Assembly: GCA_015698045.1 (NCBI GenBank)
Contig: BLAL01000156.1
Span: forward strand, 1,721,396 to 1,785,395
DNA length: 64,000 nucleotides
Direction of reading: 5' to 3'
From: Rhizophagus clarus
Taxonomy: Eukaryota > Glomeromycota > Glomeromycetes > Glomerales > Glomeraceae
The notes below the pieces were generated by a model. That model was not told the origin of the DNA, ran no database searches, and worked only from the letters and a program-made list of their open reading frames with translations. Made by a program: the position numbers and the translations under genes. Within the stretch, counting starts at the first letter, position 1, and each line of letters opens with the position of its first letter. Of the stretch, positions 33,731 through 46,734 are shown in pieces.

Positions 33731-36700
33731 TTGTCTAAAAGACTTTCTAATTATACTGTTTTTTCCTCTGTTTTGGATACCTCCCAACACGTTCGTTCTT
33801 CCGGAGGTGTTTCCCTCTTTATTGAAAATTCTTTGGCTTCTCATGTTCACACTTATACTTCACTTTCATCACGCTTGCTTTCTGTTGACCTATACTTTAA
33901 AGGAAACATTAAGCTTCGAATTTTTGTTGTTTATATCCCTCCTCCTTCCGATCAATCCTTGCGCAATGAAACTATCGACCTCCTTATTTCCGCTTTGTCG
34001 GATGCTAAATGATTAGGTTTTCACCACGCAGTTTGTGGCGATTTCAATATGCACCTAGACCAATTCTACCCTATATTTTTCAATCAACCTCAAATCGCCT
34101 CCAAACGTATCCATCGTCTTTTTAATTTTCTTTTATCAAATGGATATGTTGACTTTACCCCTGTTAATTTTTCTTCTACATCTTTGGGCACCTTTCATCG
34201 TGCGGATATTATTTCCCGCATTGATTATGTCTGGTCTTGTCCCCTTCTTAAACGATTTTTACTCACCTCTATCATTTTTGACGTGCGTGATCTTAGCCTT
34301 TCTGATCATAATCCTGTTATTACTTATTACGATTCTTCCTTTTTATCTTCTTCTCTCAAGCCAGCACGTGCTCGGCAGCTTCAACGACGTTCTCATCGTA
34401 TATTTTCCTTTGACTCGGTTACCCCCTCGCAATGGGAGGACTTTTCTGCTCATGTTGACAATCTGTGCAATATTTCTCCCGTTGTATTTGCTTCTTGGCA
34501 CGTCAATCGTTTGTGTGAATATTTACACGCTAACATTATTGCTGGTGCCAATGCTATTCTACCCGCACGAACTGTTGGTAATGACCATACCCCAAAAATC
34601 CCTAAAGATTTAGAAACCCTAATACAGCACTATCGCTTCCTTAATCGTGTTCTTCACTCTGTTAGATTATTACGTAAATACCCACATACCTTTTCTTCTT
34701 CCCATGACCGTAAATGGTCTGGCTATTTAATCAGATTAAATAATATATTTAATTTATATAAATCCATTTTTTCTTCCGTCCCTGTTTTACCTTCAACTTT
34801 ACTTTCTTGTCGGACGGATAATTTTAACTCTTTATACAGTACTCTTTCACGTGCCTCTTCTTTGTTAAGAGGCTTACATCTTTTGAAAGAAAAAGAATTT
34901 CAGGACTCTTCTATTAAGGCTCATTTGGCGTCTCGCGATCAGAATTTTGATACTGACATTTCTTCATTTATAAGCTCAGCGCTTTCTCGCTCACGTCGTC
35001 GCATCGTTTTAGATCGAGTCTTTATTGATCACCCTACCACTCCTCAATTGTTGACGGATCCAAAGGACATTTCTGATGCTGTGGTTAACCATTTTCAAAA
35101 TGCTGTTCCTATCAAATCCTCCCCACCTTCGCATATATCAGCTTTGCCTGATCGATGGCGCTCTGCGTATTTACCCATGGATTCTGTTTCTCCTGATATT
35201 TATAGTTCCCTATTGTCTCCCCCTTCCTTAGAAGAATGGCTCTCTACGGTTTCTTCTATGCCCAATGGCAAAGCTCCCGGCCCTTCCATGATTACCTATG
35301 AAATGCTCAAACATTTGGGACCTACCGCCAACTCTCTACTTTTGATACTGATCCGTAAATGTTTTGCTACTGCTGACATTCCTGATCTCTGGCGGCAAGC
35401 TATGGTTTTTCCCATCCCCAAGCCGCACGAATGGCGATGTCAATTAAAAAATACCCGTCCCATTACACTTCTGGAAGTTATCTGAAAATCCTTTGTCAAG
35501 CTTTTTTACAACCGACTGTCTACCGTTCTAGCTACCCACAATGTTCTTAAAGGTGGCAATTTTGCGGGGCTACCAGGAGGTACCTGCCGTGACCCTATCA
35601 TCACCCTTGAGTCCATCATTCATGATGCCAATCACACCAATTCTCCTCTCTGGATTTTATCGCAAGACATCTCTAAAGCCTTTGACTCTGTCAATTTGAC
35701 TATGCTGAAATTCGCTCTGGAACGCATTCGTCTACCTGCGACTGCTATCACGCTTATCTTATCTCTTTTTATGAACCGTTCAAATCGGGTGTTTACTGCT
35801 CACGGTGAGACTTCTTCCTACCGGGTTCGCATCGGTATAGACCAAGGCGAAGTGATTTCCCCGCTCTTATGGGTCATTTACATCGATCCTCTTTTGACTG
35901 TTTTGAAATCTGAGATGTTGGATCCTTATGTATTACGATCCCCATCATTATCTTCCGCTAATACGGTCTCTATTCCTGATATTTCTATCAACAATCTGGT
36001 CTTTATGGATGATTCCACTCTTATTTCTTCGTCGAAGGCTGGACTGGAACATATGTTATCAATTACAGAAAAATTCTATTTATTGAACAATACTTCTGCC
36101 AACCATCAGAAATATGTCTTGATCTCTAATTCGTTGCCTTTAACCACTACATCCACTATTCTCCCTGTGGACTTTCACTTATCCTTATCGTCTTTGAACG
36201 ATATTTCTTCCATCTCCGTTACCCCTCTTTCTATTACTTCTTCTTTTCGCTTTTTAGGGGTATGGTTTAATATCAAAGGCTCTCGTGATTTTGTCAGAAA
36301 ACAAATCGCCAGTGAATGTATTTCGTTCGCCGCCACTCTTCGCCCGGCCAAGCTCTCTGCTAAACAAGTGGTTTACCTTTATAACTCGGTGCTCATTCCT
36401 AAACTCGAGTACCGCATGCAAGTTACCCACCTTTCAGCATCGGATTGTTATGCTGCTACACGATCCGTACGCTCTCTCGTCAAGCATAAGGCTAACTTTT
36501 CCCGTTCTCTTCCCAATCCTATACTTTACCTTTCCCAAGCTTTGGGCCTGATTAATCTATCTTCTCACCTGACACAATGTCATGTTAATAATTTATTTTT
36601 GATGGCTAATTCTTCTACATCTTTTATTCAGCGTTTGTTTATTTATAGATTAATGTTGATACAGTTTAGGTTTTTGATTCCTATTTCTCCTTTGATGGTG

Positions 36701-39094
36701 GATGATTGGTCCTTATGGTCCAACATGAAGATTTTTAAATGTGACTATATCGCGTGCACTATTGCCTCCATGGTTTCTACCCCCTTCCGCTTGCAATACG
36801 CTCAGTTCTCTTCTACGTTACCGGACCTTACTCTTCCTGGTCATACTCCTTTATATTTGTGTATGAGCCCGCAGGTTTTTAAAGCTTGCCTCAAGGTCCT
36901 CCGGAAATGTCACCTCTTTTATTTATTGCAATTAATTGCGCCCTCTGGCTCTCATCTCATTTCCTGGACAGCTTATCGCACTGCTTATATTGCCCAACTT
37001 GAGGATAAGCGTGGCCGTTCCCTCCCTCATAAATGGTACTTGGACATCAAGGCCCATACGACCCTTCCCGGCTCTCATGATCAGTTGTTTGATCAGTATG
37101 TACGCCCTCCTTCTGTTACCTCTTCTATTGTTTTACTTCCCGGTGCCACTACAACGCAAAAAAATCGTCATTGGCTTGTCACGCTTGATGGCAACGGTGC
37201 TCCTCTCTTCGGCAAACAACTTAGCGTCCAACCCAAGAAAGATACCTGTGTGATTGTCCATTGGATATCTGACTGTCTCTCTTCTCCGGGTGATGTTGTC
37301 CGCCTTCGTTCCTGTCCAGGCTGTGACGCACATGTTCTGTTTCCTTCGGCTAGTAAATATTCTGCCGTTCCGTCTCGCTGCACCTTCAAGATTTCTTTGT
37401 TGCGATCCATGATTCTGCCTACAAATTGTGAACGCATTCGTCAATCTACTTTGGAAGTCATTTCTCCTCATACTTGGGCTGATCTTAGTATCACAGTTAT
37501 TCCTTATTATCGGCGTCTTGATCTTTTGCCAGATTTTTCCTCTTCTTCCTCTATTATTGGGGATGATCTTATCGTGTCTCCCTTTATAGATAATCAATCT
37601 TCGTTTTCTTCATCAGTTCCCCTCCTGTCAGGCTCTCACTATCGTTATTATACCGATGGTTCTTTGATTAACCTTGGAACACCTGAAGTCTCGATGGGTT
37701 GGTCTTGGGTCCAAATAATTCCCGACGCTGGATTTTATAACTCTGTTGCTACATATGCGCACGGTACTATACGGAACTGGCCTTCCTCTACCAGAGCTGA
37801 AGCTGCTGCAATTTACGCTGCTTTAAGCGTCACTCCGGCTGATTCTACTGTTACTATTTACACGGACTCCCAAGCTGCCATTGATGGTTTACGACTATGT
37901 GCATCTTCTTCCTATTCTAATAGTCGTCTGTTTTACAAGACTACTAACTTCGAGCTGTGGGCTTCTATTGAGCGACTTGTTCATTCTAAAAGTCTCGCGG
38001 TCTTTCCCGTCAAAGTCAAAGGTCATGATGGCAACTACTGGAACGAATTTGCTGATTCTCTTGCGAATTCCGCTCATCACTCTGATACGGCTCCTCTTTT
38101 GCCCGTGGACGCTTACACTTCCTCGCATCCGGTCCGTCTGATGTATGACAATGTGGTTTGTGAATCTAATCCCAGGCGGCTCTTCAAGCTCCACTTCCAG
38201 GCCACCTTTTTGAAGGACCTTTTATCTCTCAAACGTTTTCAATTTGTATATTGCCTGTTTGACAGCGACAACTATGTAGTGGACTGGGAACTTACCTGGT
38301 TTACTCTTAATTTTTCCCCGGCTCATGATGCTTCCTTCCAGGCTTCTCACGCCGCAAGACATTACACCTTCAAGTTTAAACTCTTCCTCGATGACTTGCC
38401 TCTCCTGGAAAAGCTAAAAGTCACCCGTTCCGATCTCTATATTGATCTTCTTACATGCCGTTCGTGTCGTGATCGTATGGAGGACTTGATGCACTTGATC
38501 CTCTGCTCTAAACGCCGATCTGTCATGCATCAAATATTGCAATCTTATCAAAATCACTTATTCTCTAAACTACGTGAAGCTGGTGAATTGGCTGATCAGG
38601 ATCCTACACCCTTGCTCAGGAAACTCTCTTCTCTTTCTTGTTGGACCATTTCTTCCTCTAACTGGTCCTCTTATGCACTTATCCGAGGCTGTTTACCTGC
38701 CATGTTTGTTGACTTATTTGTAGAACTATCCATCCCCAGGCTGTCTGCTATGAAGGTCGTAGCTGCGATACATAATAATTTCATCTGGAAACTTAGGACA
38801 CGCATCTGGAATTCACGTACTTATGACAAGCGTAAATGGGAAGACGCGATGAACATTACCCTCAAATTGAAGACTACTCCTCGGCCATCTAACTTGCCTG
38901 CCACTTTGTATGTGCCTTTCTCTTCTTTACCTCCTCCGACCCATTTCGTGACTCCACGTGACTCCGAAGTTGATTGGATCAAGAACTCGATGACTCAAGG
39001 TTTGCCATGGTTTAAACATTTGTCAGGTTTTATGGGTCGTCTAACGGTGCTACTTAATAACAGCTTTTGCAGGATGAGATGTCGATTTTTATAG
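33731..39094 (+). pseudogene. LINE copy 2 ORF2, truncated with two stops
   Basis: Same frame as ORF2 of copy 1 from about residue 92 onward. It lacks the N-terminal part of the endonuclease and all of ORF1. Two in-frame stops break it, at 34009 (TGA where copy 1 has CGC) and 35482 (TGA where copy 1 has CGA). Apart from these the frame is open from the endonuclease remnant through reverse transcriptase, RNase H and the Cys/His motif to the normal stop. The FMDD and RNase H residues are kept. It is not expected to work on its own. Confidence 0.88.
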
Positions 39095-39355
39095 TGGGCG
39101 TGTTATCCGTTATTTTGCTAGCATAGTTGCTTCTACTTTGGTTGGAATATATTAAGGGGGAAGATCTAGGAAAATTTAGTGTAATGCGATTATTCTTTTT
39201 AGTTTAATTTTATTACTTTATTTTTACTTAGGAGACTATATAGTTTTGTTTTTAGTTAGTTTTATTTTCTTTTGTTTCTTTTTATTTCATGTAAATTGTA
39301 TCGAGTTAATAATGATTAATAAAGATAAAGGCTACTATGCCGCGTTTGCCTTGCC
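33731..39355 (+). mobile_element. 5'-truncated LINE copy 2
   Basis: This 5.6-kb head-to-tail relative of copy 1 starts abruptly inside the endonuclease region (equivalent to about base 28097 of copy 1) and runs to the same 3' end. The tail has one extra TTGCC (TTGCCTTGCC before the target site). It differs from copy 1 by scattered substitutions, mostly transitions, and has no large internal gap. 5' truncation is the normal product of incomplete target-primed reverse transcription. Confidence 0.9.
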
Positions 39356-39370
39356 TTGAATTTAAATTCT
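39356..39370. repeat. LINE target-site copy 3
   Basis: The 15-base TTGAATTTAAATTCT between LINE copies 2 and 3, preceded by a doubled TTGCC. Confidence 0.85.
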
Positions 39371-42300
39371 GCGTATTTTTGTAGTCTACATACCCCCTAC
39401 CTCGGATCAAGCCTTATGCGACTCCACTATAGACTTGCTCATTCATGCTCTCTCGGACACTAAGCGATTAGGCTTTCACCATGCTATTTGTGGGGATTTC
39501 AATATGCATCTAGATCAATTTTCCCATATTTTTCAACCAACCCCAAATTGCCTCCAAACGTATCTACAGACTCTTTAATTTCCTTTTGAGCAGTGGTTAT
39601 GTGGATTTTACTCCCGTCAATTTTTCTGATTCTCTGGGCACTTTTCATCGTGCCGACATTATTACTCGCATAGACTATATTTGGTCGTGCCCTCTTTTAA
39701 AATCCTTTTTGCTTACTTCTATCATTTCTGATGCCTGTGACAGTTCTCTGTCTGATCACAACCCTGTCATCACTTATTTTGACTCCTCCCTCCTACGCAC
39801 TTCTATCAAATTGGCCCATGCTCGTCAACTCAAAAGACGCACACGCCGTATTTTTCTTTTGGACTTTGTTTCTCCGGCTCTGTGTGATGACTTTTCGGCC
39901 CATATAGATGCTGCTTGTAATGTATCTCCCACTACCTTTGCCTCTTGGCATATCAACCGGATGTGCGAATATTTGCACTCCTCTATCATCGCTGGAACAA
40001 CTGCTGTTTTACCCTCACGCACGATCAGAAATGATCATACCCTAAAACTTCCTAAGGATCTGGAAACTCTCATCCAACCCTATCATTTCCTTAATCGGGT
40101 TTTTCATTCTATTAGACTTTTGAGAAAATATCCGCATTCCTTTTCTTCTTTACATGACCATAAATGGTCTATTTACCTTATTCGTTTGGTCAATATATTT
40201 CGCCTTTATAAATCTAGTTTTTCTACTATTCCCGTTTTACCCACTACTTTATCTTCCTGTCGGGCAGACAATTTTAAACATATTTTTGATATTTTATCTC
40301 ATACCTCGTCTTTATTAAGAGGATTACACCTTCTGAAAGAAAAAGAATATCAAGACCTTTCTATCAAATCTCACATTGAGAAGCGTGATCTCAATTTTGA
40401 CATTGACATTTCCTCTTTCATCAATTCAGTGCTCTCTCGTTCCCATCGAAGGATCGTATTAGACCGTGTTTTTATCGACCATCCTACTGCTCCTCGCCTG
40501 CTGACTGATCCACTGGACATTTCTGATGCTGTGGTTAATCATTTCCAACATGCGGTTCCCGTTAAATCTACCCCTCCTTCGCATATCTCTGCATTACCAG
40601 ATAGATGGCGCTCTGAGTATTCATCCATGGATTCAGTTTCACCTGAGATCTATAATTCTCTCCTATCTCCCCCCTCCTTGGAAGAATGGTTGAGCACCAT
40701 TTCTTCTATGCCCAATGGCAAAGCTCCAGGCCCCTCCATGATTACTTATGAAATGCTTAAACACCTTGGCCCTATTGCCAACGCTCTACTTTTAATTCTG
40801 ATCCGTAAATGTTTTGCTTCCGCTGACATTCCAGATCTATGGCGTCAAGCTATGGTTTTTCCCATTCCTAAACCACACGAATGGCGATGCCAATTACAAA
40901 ATACTTGGCCCATCACGCTTTTGGAAGTTATCAGGAAATCATTTGTCAAGCTCTTTTACAACCGCTTATCTTCCATCCTTACTGCTCATAATGTTCTCAC
41001 TGGTGGTAATTTCGCTGGCCTACCTGGAGGAACTTGCCATGATCCTATTATAACTTTAGAATCTATTATTCATGATGCTAATTGTACCAATTCCCCTTTG
41101 TGGATCCTCTCTCAGGATATTTCTAAAGCGTTTGACTCTGTTCATCTTACTATGTTGAAACTCGCTTTGGAACATATTCGCTTGCCCGCTCCCTCTATCA
41201 AACTCATTTTGTCACTTTTTATGAATCGATCAAATTGAGTCTTTACTGCTCATGGTGATACCCCTTCTTTCCGGGTTCGCATTGGTATTGACCAAGGCGA
41301 GGTGATCTCTCCGCTCCTCTGGGTCATATATATCGATCCCCTCTTGTCTGTATTAAAGAAAGAGATGCTGGATCCTTATATTTTGCGATCTCCATCACTT
41401 CTTTCAACGCCTCCTGATGAGACATCCACCCTTTCGATTAACAATTTGGTCTTTATGGATGATTTTACCCTGATCTCTTTGTCCAAAGCTGGTTTAGAAC
41501 ATATGTTATCCATCACAGAAGAATTTTATGCACTAAACAACACTTCTGCTAATCATCACAAATACGCTTTGATATCAAATTCTCTACCCCTAACCACCAC
41601 TTCTGATATCTCCCTTGTGGAGTTTAATTTATCTTTATCCTTTTTAAATAATATTTCTTCTATCTCAGTTACCCCCATCTCTATTACTTCTTCCTTTCAG
41701 TTTTTAGGGGTCTGGTTTAACATTAAAGGCTCTAGGGATTTTGTTAAAAAACAAATTGCTAATGAATGCAATTCCTTCGCCGCTACTCTCTGCCCGGCTA
41801 AACTCACGGCCAAACAGGTCATTTACCTTTACAATACGGTGCTCATCCCTAAGCTTGAATATCGTATGCAAGTCACTCACCTTTCAGATAAAGACTGTTA
41901 TATTGCTACGCGACTTGTCCGCTCGCTGGTCAAGCAGAAGGCTAACTTTTCTCGAGCTCTTCCTAATCCTATATTATATCTTTCCCAAGCTTTGGGCTTG
42001 GTCAATTTGTCTTCTCATTTGATTCAATGTCATGTTAATAATTTGTTTTTAATGGCTAATTCTACTACTTCTTTTATTCAACGTTTATTTGTTTATAGAT
42101 TAATGTTGATTCAATTTCAATTTTTGATCCTTGTTTCTCCCTTGATGGTGGCCGATTGGTCCTTATGGTCCAATATGAATACTTTTAAATGTGATTATAT
42201 CGCCTGCACTCTTGCTTCCATGGTCTCCACCCCCTTCCGGCTGCAACATGCTAATACTACTTCACTATGTCCGGACCTTACTCTACCTGGCCATACTCCT

Positions 42301-44525
42301 TTATATTCATGTATGAGCCCTAAAACATTTAAAGCCTGCCTTAAGGTTCTCCGAATACGTTATTTGTATTATCTCTTGCAATTGATCACGCCCACTGGCA
42401 CCCATCTTGTTTCTTGAGCCGCCTATCAGACTGCTTATATTGCTCTATTGGCTGACAAACGTGGTCGTTCTCTCCCACATAAATGGTACTTGGATATTCA
42501 GGCTACTACCACCATCCCAGACTCGCACGATCGTTTATACGATCGTTACATGTGTTCTCCTACAGAAGGTCCTGTTGTTTCTTTAGTTCCTGGTGTTACT
42601 ACTAATCAAAAGAATAGGTATTGGCTTGTTACACTAGACGACAATGCTGCTTCTTTTTTCGGCAAGCAGCTTACCGTTCAACCCAAGAAGGACACTTGTA
42701 TAATTGTTCATTGGACATCTGATTGCCTTTCCTCTCCTGATGATGTTATCCGCCTTCGCCCATGCCCAGGTTGTGATGCTCATGTTCCCTTCCCCGCTGC
42801 TAATAAATATACCACTGTCGAACCAAGGTGTACTTTCACGGTCTCCCTTTTAAGATCTCTGATTCTTTCTACCCATAATGAGCGTATTCGATTGAATACT
42901 ACGGAAGTGACTTCCCCCTACTCCTGGGCCGACCTTCGTACCAAGGTGGTCTCATACTACGCACGTTTATCTATTCCCCCTGATTTTTCTTCTTTCCTCC
43001 TCGTGGTGAATGATGATACAGCTAGTCCTCCCCCTTTATGTGGCTCGTCCAGTCTTTCTTCTCCTGTCGTTCTTCCGCCAGGTTCTCAGTACCGGTATTA
43101 TACCGATGGTTCTCTTATAAACCTAGGTTCACCTGAGGTCTTGATGGGTTGGTCTTGGATTCAGATTATTCATGATGCTGGGTATTTAAATTCTGTTGCT
43201 ACTTATGCACATGGCACTATCCGCAATTGGCCTTCCTCCACTAGAGCTGAAACCGCTGCGATTTATGCTGCTCTAAGCGTCACTCCTGAAGATTCTGTTG
43301 TTTCTTTATATACGGACTCTCAAGCCGCTATAGATGGTTTGCGTTTTTGCGCTTCGTCTACCTATACTAACAGTCGTTTCTATTATAAAACTGTCAATTT
43401 TGAACTTTGGGCCTCTATAGAATGTTGTATTCGTTAGAAATGACTGTCTGTTCTTCCTGTTAAAGTCAAAGGTCACGATGGCAATTATTGGAATGATTTT
43501 GCTGACTCTCTTGCTAACTCCGCGCATCAGTCAGCTGATGCTTTTCTCCTTCCTGAGGCTCTCATCTCCTCTTCACACAATGTCCGCCTGATTTATGATG
43601 ACGTTATTTGTGAATCCAATCCTATGCGCCTCTTTAAGGTTTATTATCAGGCTACCTATATGAGGGACCTTTTGTCACTCAAACGCTTTCAGTTTACCTT
43701 TTGTCTAACTGATCGGGATGATTATATCGTTGATTGGGATCTTACCTGGTTCACCCTTAATTACTCTCTGTCTCATGACGCTTCCTTCCAAGCTCACCAT
43801 GCTTCAAGACATTACACTTTCAAATTTAAGCTTTTCCTTGATGACTTACCTCTCCTGGAGAAGTTGAAAATTACACGTTCAGATCTTTATATTGATCTTT
43901 TAACGTGTCGCTCCTGCTGCCTTCGCAAAGAAGACCTGATGCATCTCATTCTCTGCTCTAAACGACGTACCGCCATGCATCAAATTTTTCAGTCCTACCA
44001 GAATCATTTATTTTCCAAGCTTCGTGAGGCTGGTGGATTGGTCGATGTGGATCCCACTCCGATGATCAGGAAGCTTTCTTCTCTTTCTTGCTGGCCTATC
44101 TCCTCTTCTAATTGGTCCTCGTATGCTTTCATTCGGAGTTGTTTGCCCAAACTTTTTATCGATTTATTCGTAGCTTTATCCATTCCTCGGCAGTCTGCTA
44201 TGAAGGTTGTAGCGGCGATACATAACAATTTTATACAGAAACTCAGAAGACGCATCTGGAATCTGCGTACCTACGATAAAAGTAGATGGGAAGACGCGAT
44301 GCACATTACTCTTAAATTAAAAACTACTCCTTGGCCTTCGAATCTGCCTGCCACTTCGTATGTGCCTTTTTCTTCGCTACCTCCTCTGACCCATCTCGTG
44401 ACTTCACGTGACTCCAGAATTGATTGGATTAAGAACTCGATGCTCTAGGGATTACCATGATATAATCATTTGTCAGGTTTTATGGGTCATCTAACGGTGC
44501 TACTTAATAACAGCTTTTGCAGGAT
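39371..44525 (+). pseudogene. LINE copy 3 ORF2, truncated with several stops
   Basis: Frame by frame it follows the endonuclease-RT-RNase H protein. A one-base loss near 39525 shifts the frame in the endonuclease remnant. In-frame stops occur at 41236 (TGA where copy 1 has CGG), 42416 (TGA for TGG), 43435 (TAG) and 44446 (TAG for CAA). The catalytic FMDD and the RNase H first Asp and Glu can still be read. It is non-functional. Confidence 0.88.
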
Positions 44526-44801
44526 AGGATGTCGATTTTTATAGTGGGCGTGTTATCCGTTATTATGTTAGCATAGTTGCTTCTACTTTGGTTGGAATAT
44601 ATCAAGGGGGAAGATCTAGGGAAATTTAGTGTAATGCGATTATTCTTTTAGATTAGTCTTTATTACTTTATTTTTACTTAGGAGACTATATAGCTTTATT
44701 TTTAGTTAGTTTTATTTTATTTTTGTTTTCTTTTTATTTTTATAAATTGTATCAATTAAATAATAATTAATAAAGATATTGGCTACTATGCCGTGTTTGC
44801 C
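39371..44801 (+). mobile_element. 5'-truncated, most diverged LINE copy 3
   Basis: This 5.4-kb relative of copies 1 and 2 begins further inside the endonuclease region (at the equivalent of LRIFVVYIPP) and keeps the shared 3' end with slight changes (GGCTACTATGCCGTGTTTGCC). It is clearly more diverged than copy 2, including changes in codon usage and small indels, so it is either the oldest insertion or a different subfamily. Confidence 0.88.
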
Positions 44802-44816
44802 TTGAATTTAAATTCT
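44802..44816. repeat. LINE target-site copy 4
   Basis: The 15-base TTGAATTTAAATTCT at the 3' border of LINE copy 3. Together with the copy at 25529 it brackets the whole three-element array. Confidence 0.85.
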
Positions 44817-44841
44817 TTCTTAAAGAAATTATAGATATTAG

Positions 44842-45009
44842 TCATATGAACCTATTGGCAACAGAGTCCCAAAAATCATAGCGGCTTCTACCATTAATAT
44901 TGTGGTAGGTGCAGTTTCTGTCTCGGCGTATGTCAACAAGTTCATCCATCATAGCCCAGTTCCAATGGACGTTATAGTGGGAACGACGTGAACGTGTGTG
45001 GTGAGTCAT
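44842..45009 (-). pseudogene. Fragment of a Myb/SANT-like DNA-binding protein
   Basis: A 55-residue frame: basic start (MTHHTRSRRS), then NVHWNWAMMDELVDIRRDRN and GRSRYDFWDSVANRF. It resembles the N-terminal Myb/SANT-like domain (W...L...R...N..YHN...R..FWE.VA) that accompanies many fungal transposases. It ends in a stop 26 bases from the LINE array and lacks the second half of the domain, so it is a remnant or a first exon. The assignment comes from pattern recognition only. Confidence 0.4.
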
Positions 45010-45859
45010 TATTAGTTTAGATTTGATTTTTATAATTTGATTTTGGGATGAGTAAAAATTTGAAAGAAAGTCGTAAAATGTCACTTTAAATAAAATTTGA
45101 ACAATACCTCTTTGGTTTGATTTTATTTCTCGTTTCAATTAAAATTTAATTTATTACACTTTTCATCATTAAACATATTAATTAAATCATGTACATGTTT
45201 AATTGTTTTAAATATAAATATCAATATATCATATTTAAAAATAAAACAATTTATTATTAGCACATTCTATTGAATTTTAAATATTTCGCATACATTTCTT
45301 AAAAAAATTAATTTTTTTTAATCAATTTAATTAAAAATAATTATATTCTGATTAAATATTTTGCGTACATTTCTTAAAAAAATCATAAAAAAAAATCTTG
45401 TACATCGTACATGCAATTACTAAATATCATCCCCTTATGATAAATAAAAAATTACACAACACAAATTCAACACAAATTCAACACAAATTTAACAAATTTA
45501 ACGAAATTTGGCCAAAATTAATAATTTTTTACCAGAATTATCAACACAAATTGAACACAAATTGAACACAAGTTTCAGTCACGATTTATTTATGTCACGC
45601 CCGCGTTGTTGATAATTAAATAAATAAATCTGCATGATATGATTGTGCATACAGTATCGTATTTTCTGGCCAATCAAAATTAGGCTGATCCTTACATGTG
45701 ATTTAATCTGCACGCGTTTTTTGTCCTATTTATTTTTTGTCTCTTTATTTCTTTATTATTTTTTTCAATATTTTTCTCTTCTTTTTATTATTTCTTTATC
45801 CTTTTGTTTAATATTTTTTAATTATATACAGAATATTTACATATATTTCATAATTTATT
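45010..45859. other. AT-rich non-coding stretch with a short ACACAAATT minisatellite
   Basis: At about 45460-45575 there is a series of CAACACAAATT/GAACACAAATT units. The remainder is AT-rich with no supported gene. Confidence 0.55.
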
Positions 45860-46560
45860 GCTTTGCAGGTATAGAAATATTTGTTTATTAATAATAATTA
45901 TTTCATTATTTTTTACTTCTTTTTTACTTTATATCATAATACTGACAATAATATACATGTTTCCTTTATTTCTTTTTACTTGTACTTTAATACTAACGAT
46001 CGATACTAACAATACTAATTATGTTTTTTTTACTCCTTTTACTTAATACTAACAACATGTTTATTTTTCCTCTTTCTTTTATTTTTAGTTTATTCTTTGC
46101 AGGTATAGAAATATTTGTTTATTAATACTAATTATTTTCGTTTTCTTTTTACCTCTGTTACTTTGTGTCGTAATACTAACAATAATATCCATATTTCCTT
46201 TATTCCTTTTTACTTTTACTTCAATACTAACGATACTAACAATACTAATTATGTTTTTTTTACTCCTTTTACTTAATACCAACAACATGTTTATTTTTCC
46301 TCTTTCTTTTATTTTTAGTTTATTCTTTGCAGGTATAGAAATATTTGTTTATTAATACTAATTGTTTTAATACTAACACGTTTTTTACCCTAATTGTTAC
46401 TTTATATCGTAATACTAACAATACTATCTACGTTTCCTTTTTTTCTTTTACTTGTACTTTAATACTAACGATAATATCCATGTTTCTACTGTTTCTTTAA
46501 CTCTTTTTACTCTAATATTAACAACACTAACAATACTAGCAATATTTCTTTTATCTTTAT
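45860..46560. repeat. ~230-bp tandem repeat, three units, last one partial
   Basis: The word CTTTGCAGGTATAGAAATAT recurs at 45861, 46095 and 46325, and each is followed by similar T-rich sequence with AATACTAACAATACTAA and AACAACATGTTTATTTTTCC. The spacing is 234 and 230 bases. The plus strand is T-rich. No protein is supported. Confidence 0.75.
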
Positions 46561-46734
46561 ATCTAATACCAACGTTACTATAGCTGTTTCTCTTCTTTTT
46601 ACATCTAATTGTATCGTTACTCTTTCTTTTTTTACTTTTATATATTCTGTATATAGTAATAAATACTTGTAATTTTTATAATTTAATTCATATTATATCT
46701 AATAAAATATACATTATATAAACTTATAGTACAA

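Noticed and set aside
34140-34613. Hydrophobic ORFs in other frames of the three LINEs (also 28400, 30650, 36936 and the minus-strand ones)
   Set aside because: They recur at the same relative positions in each LINE copy as frame shadows of ORF2 and show no independent features.
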